From the NCBI GenBank assembly GCA_000181795.3, contig CM012954.1, positions 14,269,348 to 14,333,347 of the forward strand: DNA of 64,000 bases, given 5' to 3'. The position numbers and the translations under genes were made by a program. Of the stretch, positions 25,504 to 38,608 are shown one piece after another (within the stretch, counting starts at the first letter, position 1; each line of letters opens with the position of its first letter). Below the pieces are notes generated by a model. The model did not search any database, was not told where the DNA came from, and worked only from the letters and a program-made list of their open reading frames with translations. The stretch comes from Trichinella spiralis. Its lineage: Eukaryota; Nematoda; Enoplea; Trichinellida; Trichinellidae.

Positions 25504-28500
25504 ATGGTCAGTTGTGGAAATAGCGATTTAAATCGCTTATTGACTGTTATTAAATCAACGGATATCACAGCTTCAAATGATGCCTGTTCCACTTTGAAAA
25601 GCATTATCAATAATGGTATGAATTTTTACTTTTATTTCAACCGGCTTTTCATTGAATGAAAAAAATTAGGAGATGGCATTATTTTGGAAATCTGTTTTAA
25701 CGATTATTTGAAAAATCGATGCAAATCCACTTTAGACGTAATAACTTCCGTGAAAGAGCCAGTGGATAAAGTATCAGTAGAGCGCAAGTGAATTGTTAAC
25801 AATCTGTAATTCATGTTAGTATTTAGGCTTTGCTTGAGTGTATGTCGTCTGTTTTGAAAACGCATCCCTTCACAATTTTGGATATTTTGTTCATGATCGT
25901 GAAAAAATCTCCAGTGTGGATGCAGCGCTTTCCAGAAAGCTCATTTTTTAATAATTTGACAAAGTTTGTTAAAGTAAATTTTCAAACATTATAAAATATG
26001 CTTTCACGTGTTGCATTCGTTTTCTTTCTGAAGCAAACCAACGACATTACTTTTGCAACTGGTGCCCTATACGTGTTGGCTAGTTTGGTGCCCCTGCTTC
26101 CAAGTTTAAGCTCACATCTTAACACACTTTTTAACATATTCACGGCAGCAGCTAAACTGCTACACAAACATCAAAGTGAGACTCGAAATATTTTCAAATT
26201 AACTTATTTAAGGTAACTCCTTCTAGACACCTGCGTTGAAGGGCCTTTACAAAAGGCTGTAATGACTTATTGCCATAGCCTGTACGGTTTGTATCCTTGC
26301 AATTTCATAAGTTATATGCGTTCTCAGTTTGTTGCACAATCTCCGAATTCATCTCAGCAATCACTGTTTACGAAAGTTATGAGAGTGAGCAACTCACATT
26401 GTAATGTTGGTTGTTTTGTGAATTATGTTTATTTTCAGCCCATACTGAAAACAATTACCCTGCATCCGCTCATGATTACAAGCACAAAAGCTGCCGAAAC
26501 AATTAAAGACAGGTAATCTGCAATGGTTTCAAACGTGTAAAAACTGTAAAAAAGTATTTCAATGCAACTGATTACAATTATTCTAATTTTTAACCTGAAA
26601 AAAAAATTAACTTTCATTTTTCTTAAACACAACCGATTTTCTTTAAATTATTTTGAAGTACATCGTTCTACAGTAAGAATTAGAAAGATTTTCAAGTAAC
26701 TGTCAAAGGGTAGTTTCCTGTTGATTGAATAATTCATGTTATACTTTATTTTGGTAACTATGTTGCCTGAAAATGAAAAAAAATGTAGTTGGTTGAACTA
26801 AATGAAAGTGTGCGCGGAAAACTGAAATTGCATGCGAAGTTTCAATTTCTAGATGGATAAATAAAGAACCACACGACTGTTTTATCGAAAGCGCGGACGT
26901 GATTGTCCATCGTATGGATGATTCGACGTGTGATGGCATTTCTGCGGAAGGGGCAGCTACTTCTAACGAGAGCACGCAGAGAACATTTGAAAATTCAACA
27001 GACAGTGTCACCACGCCGTCGATTACCCATGGACTGCATTACAGGAGCAATGGGGGAAATTTGCCGAGACCGAGACATTCAACTGGGCCTTGTTTTGAGG
27101 AAGTCATCTGTTTCGATGGGGAGTTGGCAATTAGCCACGAGAATACGCCAAGACTGCGTTGCCAAACCACGCCTAGATCTGAGCAGGAATTGTTGGTCAA
27201 GAGACAGAAGGCAGTGAAACAGTCCAAGAAGTTTTGGAACAAAACCATGGACACTTCGACATGCACAGCTACAGGCTCTTCGCTTCCTTGCACGCCGACG
27301 GGTCTGGGTTCCAGTGGCAGCTTTTCGTTCGGTTTCAACAATGACGACTGTGCCGGGACCAGTCATTCTTCAGCTGTTCAAACTTCACAGCCGCAGCTGA
27401 ATCCACGAAGAAGCTTCGGTAGTTCCATTTCCAAGCTGTTCCGACTGCCCCAACAAATGAGACCCCGCTCGCAAACCACAACTGTTATCCGTACGGCTAT
27501 TGTGAGAAAAACTACCCCTCAAGGGGACAGTACCCCTCAAGGAGAGTTCACTTTTCCAAATGTTATTCAACTAAATGAACGAGATGCCGACGCGGTGGCG
27601 TTGCTGAAAAAAGCCGGTACTGAGCCAACTGAAATTGCCGAAGAGGCAAATGAAGAAGACTGCGTACCGGAACTGGCACAGCTCAACGTGGCCAGTGGTC
27701 AGCTGACCAAAGAACCAAACATCATCACCGCCGAATTGCCGCACTGTTCGTCGATCAGCAGCTCAACTGGGCACGTGTTTTCTGGCAAATCATCCTCTTT
27801 CTTCGGTCCCCCTCATCGTATGCACAGCACTACCAGTGCCGGACAGCAGCAGCAGCAACAACAACAACAACAGCAACAGCAACAGCAACAACAAGTACGG
27901 AAACAGACCCAGCTGACAAGTTGGAACTGTCCAGCATTGGATTCTGCCGTAACGACCACACGCTCGTCGTTGTTGGCCAAAGCCGAACAGGCAAAGAACC
28001 AACACAAAGCTGAGAAACGGATGCACAAAGATTTTATGCAAAAACGTTTCTCATCATCTTGCCCAAATTTGACTGCCATCACTGGTGACAAGACGGCCAT
28101 GAACAGCGCAGTGTTGAAAACCCTTTGTTCCATGTCGCTTTTTTTCCCAGGATTTTCTCCCCAGTTCATTGAACAACAACAACTACTACTACAGCAGCAG
28201 CAACAGCTTGAAATCAACAACAAAGTTGGTGAGAAAGGAAGCGTCTTTTACATTCACATCGGCAATTCATTATCCTCATTTAGTATTTCAAATTTAAAAT
28301 TCGTATATTTCGTTTAGATGCAATCAGAAAATTGCAGTTAGCCGAAGAAAAGTATATTGATTTGAGTGTTCAATTACATTTGAAGATCATCCAGCGTTCA
28401 TCGAACGTAGAGAAAAAATCTCCTGATGTAGTTGCACAAAACAGCGGTGAAACAGAAAACTCAGATGAACTGGATGATATATCAATCTTGAAGACGAAAG

Positions 28501-29796
28501 CAGAACTGCTTGAATGTGAACTGGAGTTGGAACGATGCCGTCGAGAACAACATGCTGAGCGAAATCGTCATCTACACGGTAAAGCACTGGAAATGTTTGT
28601 TCTTAGCAATCAGTCGTTTCATTTAAAAATTCCCTTGATCTCACTTGGATTCTATTCTTCACTTCTTAATTACTATTATATATTTTGTTATTTTCTCAGA
28701 ACGGATCAAACATATGACCTCAATAGAACAGCATTTACAAAGCAAAATGATACAGGTGCGTTGGTTATTTCACGAACGTTCCATGATCAACGAGTGCGTG
28801 ACTAAGTTGGAGGATGAAGCTTCACGCAATAGAGATGCGTTTGCAGAAAAAGAAAAAACATGGTTGAAGAAATACAGTCAACTGAAACAGGTATGCATCT
28901 GTGAACCACGCCTGAGTCATGCACATAACATAATTAATTGCTTCTTGTTTGAGGAAAATCAAATATTAAAAAATGACATTGAGCTGATCAAGCGCAAGAT
29001 AAGTTCAATTGATGAAAAGAAGCGGAAGCTTATTCAACAGTTGGAAAGTTCAAAACAAGAGTTGAAAGAGAAACAGCTGCAAGCAGTCGAATGCGAAACG
29101 ACTGCCCAGTCGAGTGTCATGCGGGAGAAAGGTTTGCTCTTGACAGTGCAGAAATTGCAAGATCGAATTTCCAATCTGACCGAACAGTGCACCGAAGCAG
29201 CAAACATAGAATGTGAACTGCTTAAAAGTAAAAAGCGACTAGCCGATGCTGAATGCATCGCCGAACAGCAGAAAAAGCAAATTGACCAACTGGAAGAGGA
29301 ACCTGGCAGATTGAGTGAAAAGCACAAGGCTGCGTTGGATGAAGCGGACGCTCTACGCTTGCAGATAGCTGAAAAAGACCGATGTATTGAAGACCTGAGA
29401 CTTCAGCTTGCCAAGCGACGCGAACTCCACTGCGAAAAGATCGGCGATATGCGTAAGAAGTGCACAGAATTGTGCAATGTTTCCATCAAAAAGGAATGGC
29501 AGATTTTGGATTTGCACAAACGATTCGCCATGGCGAATATAGATCGCAGAGCCGCTACCGCTTCTACCTCTACTTCTTCTTCAAGCAGTAAAGCTGATCG
29601 TGCCCGTAATTTGATATTCATTCCTCAAAGAATGGCCAGATTTCCAGAAAGCATCTTTCCAGAATACAGTTTCGATGACGACACGGACAGTACGACCGAT
29701 TTGCTCTCTACTTTATCGAAATTGACAGCCGAATTCAAAAATATTCCCCCACCTGCTGGTGCTGCTGCTGCTGAAAGAAGCGATTCTTTCCACTGA
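25504..29796 (+). CDS. TSC1: Hamartin, TSC1
   Basis: Scaffold subunit of the TSC complex; with tuberin (TSC2, the Rheb GAP) it restrains TORC1 at lysosomes. Ten exons (25504-25615, 25670-25770, 25827-25973, 26034-26175, 26227-26384, 26439-26512, 26853-28228, 28318-28578, 28700-28890, 28954-29796) give 1,134 codons; human hamartin has 1,164. Residues 1-260 form the helical core and include LYGLYPCNFISYMRSQ (human LYGMYPCNFVSFLRSH) and RWINKEPHDCFIESA (human RWKRLETHDVVIECA). A long disordered middle exon holds a 17-Gln run and a second Q-rich patch. Residues ~703-1060 form a coiled coil ending in EWQILDLHKRF (human FELEILDLYGRL). Family identity rests on the ordered landmarks and matching length. 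TSC2 is not in this window. The last intron (28891-28953) is in frame and stop-free. Confidence 0.9.
27844..27894 (+). repeat. Mixed CAG/CAA repeat encoding polyglutamine in TSC1
   Basis: Seventeen consecutive Gln codons, CAG and CAA interspersed, in the disordered middle of hamartin. A second glutamine-rich patch lies at about 28171-28206. The antisense reading gives a long leucine/cysteine open frame, which is an artefact. Confidence 0.9.
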
Positions 29797-30054
29797 ATTC
29801 AAAGCTGACATATTTACCTCTTCATACTCACATATGCATACAGCGAGTTTTTACTGAATAAAATCAAATGTGTTCCCGCTATTTATTTACCGTATTTCAG
29901 TTCAGAAAGGAACCAGCTTAGAAAGGAACTCTCTCATTCGATGAAAAATTCCAAAAGAGCATCAAAATTTTGAAAGCCTTGCTGACTCATTAAAAATATA
30001 ACTGAAAAAAATAACTCACAATGCTAGTAGATGCTTCGGCGCCTTTTTCAGGTC

Positions 30055-30657
30055 TTATTTATTCTTAATCTGTCGAACGCGATCGTGAATGTCAGCTTCA
30101 CCTACATCATCATCATTAATCCGATTTCCGCTTTGTGACGCCTCATCACGCTCAGTATCAGTATCATCTAGTAGATCGGGAAAAAGCCGCCAAAAATAAC
30201 TACTGCTAAATATAACAATAATAACACAATTTATAAATGGATAAATGAAAAAGAAGTACCCCAGTAATGAATATCGTGTATTATCTTCCAGACGTTGGAA
30301 GAGCACCATATGCGATAGTCTTCCTTCATTTTCACATAAAAATGGACTTCGTGGTTGCCAAGGTGGCACGCACATCCGTACTGTCTTCCAATTGAAGTAG
30401 TTCATTTCTATTTTACCTGCTCAACCACCAGTTCCAACAATCGTCATTGATAGTCATCTGTCTTGATTTTCACCTTGTCCCTATAGTATTACAAGTGCTC
30501 AACAACAGTTCCAACGTTTCTGTTTGAATAAAATAACTTTTTAGATTATAAAATTACAAATAATCAGAATACTTACACGTCCAGTATTGCGTATAATTCC
30601 ACCGCGATATAAATCTGGCCAAAAATCAACAATACCGCAGGCATCGCAAATTATTCC
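30055..30657 (-). CDS. Unidentified small membrane protein, C-terminal exons
   Basis: The best-supported exon runs 30405-30055 and contains two adjacent hydrophobic segments (…LLGYFFFIYPF and the following ~15 residues), then an acidic/polar tail rich in D, E and N that stops at 30055. Coding-like minus-strand pieces lie upstream at about 30657-30587 (containing CDACGIVDFWPDLYRGG) and 30527-30420 (WNWWL), but the joins are not resolved and no start codon is confirmed. I do not recognise the family. It is divergently oriented to the IFT121 gene starting at 31432, so the two could share a promoter; an association with cilia is not supported by the sequence itself. Confidence 0.45.
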
Positions 30658-31431
30658 TAAATACAACAGCGTACAAAATTAAATGATCAACAATACCAAA
30701 CTGTTCGATAAAAAATATAAATGAATATTAATTACTATTACGTCAATAGTGTACTGAAATAATTTTTCTTTGACAAAAAACATAATACACTACTTCAATC
30801 AATACTGTAATATTGATGATAATTAAGATCTATTTTATTTGTACTGTAAATTTAAGTAAATCTCATCATTGTCAAAAGCTTTGCTGGACACAGGCGCATA
30901 ACTATCTAATAATGTCTACGTTGAAATATTATCCATTTGACAAAATGTTCATGATATATTGAGGAAAAAGAGACATATATGCATGTGAAATTATTTTCTC
31001 ATTTCATAAATAGAAATTTTCAACGGAAAATCTGAAATAAGATAAACAATCCCGAAAAATAATCAATAACACCAATTGTAACGCTCTGAGCATTCACAAA
31101 TTATTTATTCTCAGTAACAGAGACACATCATTTGAAGCACCACTTCATCTCCAAACAAGCTCCCAGAAATATTACAACAGCAATACTAACAACAGCTACC
31201 TCACTTTTGTATACTGATTTTCAACTACAAAGTGCGCTGCATCAGCTGGAATGTACAAGCTAAACTTATTCACTTAACGTTCACAACTTACAGTTGAAGA
31301 ACATATAAACTAAATTTTAAAAGAAAAGCCAAAAATAGCAAGTATCATGCGCCCAGTTGTTACCATGACAACGTAAACGATTCATTCTTCATCAACACAC
31401 TTTACCAGCTTTCACAGCACCATTATCCAAA
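30658..31431. other. Upstream region between divergent genes
   Basis: AT-rich with no clear exon. It should contain the IFT121 promoter and perhaps 5' exons of the minus-strand membrane protein. In nematodes cilia genes often carry X-box (RFX) sites; I did not find one I would defend. Confidence 0.45.
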
Positions 31432-34400
31432 ATGTTCACATACATAAGCAAAAAGGTGAGTTCCGAAAGTGGTTTTAAATTTCAAAATATTCAGCTTTCC
31501 TTAACGTTTCATAAAAAGAAAATTCAAGCATTTATTGGTTACACATTCATAAATAAATACTGCGAATGTTTTGTTTTGCTGATGTAGAAAAAAATTGTAA
31601 TGTAAATAAATAAGAATGAGATAGTATCCTGGTAGCTTGTATTTTAACAATTTCATGTTTTCGAAAAAGCCATTTCTTATAAGAGATAATTCTCTGAAAT
31701 AACTGTCTCAGGACACGCTTTACAAAAACATTAAGCTATTAGCTTGCACTTTTATTACATAAACTTTTTTTAAAATTTTTACGAGATTTATTGCCGTCCA
31801 CATTTTAAAATATTTTTTCCATTATATCAACATACTGTAAAATGTACAGTATGAATATTATTTAAGTAAAAAAAAGTTTAAATTTCCACAATAGCATAAT
31901 TTAACAAACTTAATAGTGTACAGAATAGGCAAACGCATATGATTAATTCAGATTTCAATTCCCAACAATACGCAACTAATGTGCATCAGCTGGAACCATA
32001 CGGACGATTACATTGCTTGCGGAGGTGACCGTGGATTGTTGAAAGTAATTCAATTAAGTACATCAGCAAAGCAATTGGATAACACTGCCACGGGACAATC
32101 GGATGTTGCATTGAACCAAACTCTAGAAGGGCACAGCGGTACATCATGACCATGCAACAGTCCGCTCCAAAAGCATTCATTCTACATATGCCTTTCTGTT
32201 TTCTAGGTTCTATTAAAGTTATTGTGTGGAATGAAAAGCATCAAAAATTAACAACTGCAGATGATCGAGGTTATATTAATGTTTGGGTACTGCACAACGG
32301 TATAGGAATAATAAATCTTTGCTTCCTTTGTTTACGCATATTTATTGGAAAAATTGAGTCCAATTCAGGGGTTTGGTATGAAGAAATGATTAACAGTCGA
32401 AATAAGTCAACTGTAAATAGTATGAAATGGAGTAAAGATGGAAACAAAATTTGTATCGCTTATAATGACGGTATATGCATTAGTGCTGTTCATTTGTGTT
32501 GTTTTGTGCTCAATTATTGAAAGTTTTCCTACAGGTATGGTTATTGTTGGCTCCGTAGATGGAAATCGACTGTGGAGTGCAGAAATCAAGCACAGCATTG
32601 TCGCTGTCGAAGTAACAATAAACTCTCATAATATTAATAATCGAAAATATAAAATAAAAACAATTGTAAAATATGTGCATTTTTCCCTTTCCAGTGGTCT
32701 CCAAGAGATAAACTAATCCTTCTGGGTGCTTCAAGTGGAGAAATTTACGTTTACGATTGTAAAGGGAACTTCCAGGTAAAGTGATTTCGTCGATAAATTA
32801 AAGGGAAATACTGCTGAATAAAACAGTTTTACAGTCAAAGTTGAAAGTTCCTGTTGCACTGAATCATCTTGAAAATCAATACCTTGTAAGTATTCAGTGG
32901 TCAACACCGAGATATGACTTGACTTTCGCATCTCAACAACGAAGTTTGGCAATCATCTTCCAGCAGGGCTACCTTCAGTTAATGCTGAATGAACGGGATA
33001 AGGGTAATTATTTTTCATCTTACAAAAACTAAATTAACATGAAACAATTCTGTGGTAGAACCAGTCAGTGCCAATCTTCCTATTAGAGTGATTACGGCCA
33101 AGTGGAATCCGTCTGGTACTGTATTGGCTCTTGTAGCTGAAAAGCCAGAACTTCCCACTGGTGAACGTAGCATGATCTATTTTATCAACTCTCTGGGGGA
33201 GGTTGGTGTTTTCCTCCTGGCTATTTTTCTTTTCTACTGTATCCAATTTTCAGCCTATACACACGCTCAAAGTACCCGGTACAGAAGCCAGAAGCTGCAG
33301 CTGGGACAGCGCTGGCTTACGCCTAGTCATAGCCGCAGACTATTCAATAATACTAACCAATATTCGCATGGAGTACAAGGTGCAAAGAAAAATCCATTTC
33401 CATTTCAATTAACCGATGTTTAATCTTTTTCAGTGGAAATATTTCTCAGATACGGTTGTTTACAGTTTCATCAGTTCAGAAAGCAAAGATACTTGCATCG
33501 CTTTTTGGGATACAAAGTCGAACGAGGTTTTTTCTCAAAAAAAAACAAAAATTAAAATACCAAATGATTATCAATACAATAGCATATTTCAGGTTCATTT
33601 CAAACATGTTAAAGAGTTGGATTTCATCGACGCATGCAAAGAGTACGCATTGATTGTGCACAGCTGTGAGAAAAACGCAAACAAAGTCAGGGAAAACAAA
33701 GTGTTTTCTTTTGTTTTTTTTTGAAAATTTCAATAATCTCATAAACATATTGCTTTTCGTTTAGTATTTTTTACAAGTATGTAAGGGAACAGGTAGCCCG
33801 GTAGATTTCACAACCATCGATTGGCGTGTGCATTTCACCACAATGAATAATCGTTGTGTTGTCGTGGCGGATACGGATCGCTTCAGCGTCTGGTACTTCA
33901 AAACAATTTCACAAGCAGATGAGTTGCAAACATTCTCTTTGCGCAAATCATCCAGACAATCAGAAAAGCGGATGTAAATAAATATTTCCCGTTTTCTATA
34001 ACAATAATAATCGTGGGAATTCTTTGTTTTGCAGAACTTATCAAATTGATAACGCTTCATTGGGTGCGGCAGTGGAATATACTGGACCACCTGATAAAGT
34101 AAGCTTATTACGAAACAAAAGATTCTGAAACATCGTCTATTTCTGAAAAGTGCATCTTTCATACGGAACTTCTGTTGTGTAAAAGCATCCGTGTAAAAAA
34201 TCGATATAAATCACGATAAAGAAGTTGATAATAATTTTAACTAGAGAAACCTGCGGAAATAGAATACATAATTTATGAATGATAAATATTATTTCAGAAA
34301 ACTGTCGACTCCATCTGCTGCATCCACGCTACTGACTCACTACTTCTTATTGTAAAAGCATACATCTAACTATTTATTGAATTATCTCTTTATAAATGTT

Positions 34401-37400
34401 AATTTTCATTTTAAGGCCAAAAAGTCAGGTCAATTGTGCAAATACAAATTTCCATCGTTGTTGGTACTGAAGCCAAGCAAACTGAAATCGAGACCAACAA
34501 AAATGACACTAAATTGTACAAATACGTACGTTTGCACTGTTTCCACGTATGTAAGAACATTGTAAAAAGAGCAGCTTAACCACAATTAGGACACTGGCTT
34601 ACATCGACTCATCCCACGTGCTCCGCCTGTTCAGTTTGACAAATGACAGTAATGAAGTGGCCGGCTTTGAACGACGTGACGTATGGGATTTCAAATGGAG
34701 CACGGTAATATTTAACGTTCATCGTTTAATCCATCGTTATGTTAAAATTTATCGCTTGAATTTTAAGCTCGATCCAGAACTGCTTGCTGTGACAGAAAAA
34801 AATCGATTATGCATTTTCAAAGGCACAAAAGCTCAAGTTGGACAATGCAATTTTAGCAAAGACATTTTATGTATGGATGATATTGCATTTTTGCAGGAGC
34901 CGATACTTTTCAATGCTCGAATGTGCGAATTGAGTGACGTGGCGTTGCGTGCTATCTATTTGGACGATTTGATAAAAAATCAGAAGCCCAACAATGTCGA
35001 TTATTTCTTAGAAATTAAAACACAAGTAAGCTTAAAACACCATTCTTCAACAAACTAATGCAAGATGCTTGTTGGTGTATACAATCGATCACTTTTGCAG
35101 CCTTTGCAAGTTGCAACTAATTTTGCAAAACAGAAACAATTACACGAACTTGCCTCTTTTGCCGAACAAACTGCACATCCAGCAATATGGTACGTTGAAC
35201 CTGTTCAATTAGCATTCAAAATTCGCAATAATTATTCAAATATAAATTAACATCCAACACTCTGACTATTAGGATATAGAGTTTTTCAAATTGAAATGAA
35301 CGCAAAAAAATTTTTCATTGAATATTATTCTGTGCGCATGTATTTGAAATTTATTAAGGAAATTACTTGCCGAAACAGCGATGCTAGAATGGAATTTCGA
35401 ATTAGCCGAATTAGCCTTCATCAAGTTGCTCGATTACAACAGTATACAATTTCTGCGCACGTTGATCACAATTTCAGTAAGCATTTTTCTTTTTGGAGAA
35501 AAGAACATTTGATTTCAATATTCTATTCGCACTGATGAAAATCCAAACGAATAATAAATAATCTTATTGAACAGGACGAACAATTGAAACGGGCTGAAAT
35601 TTTATCATTTCTCGGTGACCTGGAACAAGCGGAAAAAATTTACATGAACAGCGATCGCATGTAAGCATTAGCCGATAGTTGAAACTGAAAACGTGTGTAA
35701 ATAACAACACCAGCGTTGTTTCAGTGATTTGGCAATTGGTTTAAATCAAAAATATGGAAACTGGACGCGCGTTGTAGAACTGCTGCGAGATGATGTTGGT
35801 GTAGAAAATGACACACGACTGGACCAAGCTTATAATGCAATTGGAGATCAAATGGCCGAACGGAACAACTGGGAACAGGCTGCTCATTATTACGAACTGG
35901 CACACGCGTCAGAAAAGCTCATACAAGCTTATTATTTATTGGACAGATTTGACGATCTCAGAAAGTTGGTCGATTCACTGACTGACTTCGATGGATTAAA
36001 AGTAATTTTTTCTTTCTTAAATAATCCAATAAAAAAAATTGCCAGATGAATATTTTATCTTGTTGTTGTAGAAAACGGCCGTCCTGTTCTCCAGTGGTGG
36101 ATTGTACAATGAAGCAGAAGTTGCTCTTCTGAAGGTAAATTTGTGTTCAAGTGAAAAATGTTGGTGGTGAATTTTTGTTGAAAATTGTAAAAATTTCCCC
36201 ATTTCAGTGCAAAGAATGTGAAAGTAATAATTTGGAAATGACCAATCTTTCGAAACAATTGACCAAATTATTCAAATCGCACACCCAATATCAAATCGTT
36301 GAACAGTCGAATGAGATAACCGCTAGCAAAAATATTGCCCAAGTAGTTGATGCGGTTCGGTCGTGTCAAAAAGCTGGTCGATATTTGGAAGCGGCAAAAT
36401 TGCTCCACCAAGTAAATAAAATCAACGGAAAATATTCTCAATTTTCTTCCCTCCCAAACTTATTATGCTCAGTTTAATATGAACATAAATTCTACATCAC
36501 TTGCAGTTGGCAAAAACCGACACCGTCAAAACGAGCGGGCTGTCAATTATGAAACAGATACACGTTTTGGTTGCCCTGCTAATCGAAGAGCATAAAAAAA
36601 GGCTAAAGCTAAAGCAAAGCTCAAAAAAAGACAAAGACAAAACAAACAATGCCATTCTGAGCGATTTGCTTGAAGATGAGAACAAGTTTGAAAATTCAAA
36701 TCTGATCGAAAATGCCTGGAAAGGAGCAAAAGCGTACCATTTCTACACTCTCGGACAACGATTCCTTTACAATGGTAAGCAAAAAAAACAGAAAAATTTT
36801 CCTCTTATCCTCATTCAACATTAGGTGATTTGCATACTGCACTCAAAATAGCAAACTATCTGTGCAATTTTGAAGACATCATAAATCCTGTAGAAATTTA
36901 CAGTTTTCTAGGTAAAGCAATCAATTTTGAAAAAAAACTATTCATAATAAGAACGTTTAAAAAATTAATACAAATTTTTCAGCCTTAACAAGCGGCCATT
37001 GCGGACAGTTTGCTACGTGCAGCAAAGCTTTCGTAAAGTTGGAAAAGTTGACGTCATCGAATGATACTTTCGCAGGAGAAAATGAATACGAAAATTTAGC
37101 CTTTCAAATTTTCAAAGAGTGAAATTTTATCGGTAAAACTGCTATACTTATCATAAAATAATACATCTGTTTAGACATGCAGTAAAAGATTCGATTCAAG
37201 ACACATTCCCATGTCCAACTTGCTCATCAGAAATTCCCTTACATCATACTGTATGCAGTAACTGTGATCACTCGTTTTCGTTGTGCATGGTTAGTGGAAA
37301 AACACTGTTAGAACCATCAGAAATTTGGACTTGCAGAAGATGCTGCCAATTGGCTGATAAAAAATCAATATCTGACTTTTCGATATGTGTACTCTGCCAC

Positions 37401-37415
37401 AACATAAATGACTGA
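31432..37415 (+). CDS. WDR35: Intraflagellar transport protein IFT121 / WDR35
   Basis: IFT-A core subunit for retrograde ciliary transport and cargo entry; C. elegans ifta-1. Twenty-seven exons: 31432-31455, 31952-32138, 32207-32299, 32369-32470, 32535-32611, 32695-32775, 32835-33003, 33059-33201, 33254-33379, 33434-33526, 33593-33685, 33765-33973, 34035-34098, 34298-34351, 34416-34525, 34590-34704, 34768-35025, 35101-35189, 35359-35476, 35575-35660, 35725-36001, 36072-36134, 36208-36411, 36507-36774, 36825-36911, 36983-37118, 37175-37415, giving 1,188 codons (human 1,181). The N-terminus [14 protein letters not shown] matches MFFYLSKKISIPNN. WD propellers ([27 protein letters not shown]) fill roughly residues 1-620, followed by TPR-like helices ([18 protein letters not shown]) and a C-terminal zinc ribbon of CxxC pairs. 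Every intron phase agrees. Exon 1 encodes only eight residues. Confidence 0.95.
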
Positions 37416-38600
37416 TTTAAACAATACGTACCATCATATTTACACTTGTTCAAGATTTATGAATTGATCGAAACTTCAATGTTACTATAAATATTATTAA
37501 GTAAAAAACACATTATAAGTTAAATGATTAATTAACTGATTAAAGTAATTAACCGAAAAAAATACAAGATACGCTTGGTGGCCAAAACTATATGAGTGAA
37601 TGGATGATAATCCTAGAGTCTGCATATGGAATCAATCATCAGTAAATATTACGAATGCTCAGTATAAACAAGCGAAACCTGAATTTGCATTAACTTAAAT
37701 GCTAAATATTACAAAAGACCATTATCCTAAAAGAATTCAGAACATGTCACAAATAGCTGCGTAAAAATTTAAGTTGGCTGAAGCTGCTAAGCTGAAAAAC
37801 AACAACAACACAACGAAACACACAAAAAAGTAAAAAGCCCAAATGGTGAGTAGCACTATGAACAAACAAACAACAGTGAATGAAACTTAAGACTAAAACA
37901 ATCCACAAAAATGTCAGCAAAGCATATTAACAGGCAAGAGGATAAAATTAATATAATTATCATCTATGAAGTAAAACATAAAGTAATTATTTTAAACTGA
38001 ACTTCATAAATTGATGTGGATAACAAATTATTTCACCATAACCAGTAATTTTGCCTCATGGAAATTTATTTCAGAATACGAAGATGAAAAGTTTATCTCT
38101 CATAATTACATCGCGGAAAGTTTATCAATTTATACCTGTAAATCAACTTCACTGTAAACATATACAAAACCTAAATTATTATCAACAGAATCTCATATTA
38201 TTTCAAGAATTACACGCAACGCAGTTTCACTTAGCAAAATAAAATTCCCAAAATATATGTTACGTAATAAATATATAAGTTCAGCTTACCAAGAAATGCT
38301 ATTACACCAACGTGGTTCACATGTTAGTAGAAAATATCCACAATTCCAATTATCACATCATCAGCATTCGCAGGCATAACATTAACACAAACCATTTCCA
38401 TTTCCCATTTCTTGTATATGTAAACGATAGTTTTTTCTAAAAAAAAGTTCTGCAATTCATTTATTCACATAATTCTAAACAGACAAAATATTACATAAGC
38501 AGTTTTATAATTATGCAGGTCTTCTACAAATTATATGATGAACAATATTATAAATACAAAATAGTATTCATAATAATATTTCCCATTCAGAAAGAAAAAT

Positions 38601-38605
38601 AAAAA
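38601..38605 (-). terminator. Pol III terminator of tRNA-Sec copy A
   Basis: Run of five T on the minus strand, four bases past the tRNA 3' end, as expected for RNA polymerase III. Confidence 0.75.
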
Positions 38606-38608
38606 TCT

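Noticed and set aside
27813-28223. 136-codon minus-strand open frame with Leu/Cys runs
   Set aside because: It is the complement of the CAG/CAA repeats in TSC1.
29034-29327. Ser/Cys-rich minus-strand open frame
   Set aside because: Antisense shadow of the TSC1 coiled-coil exon.
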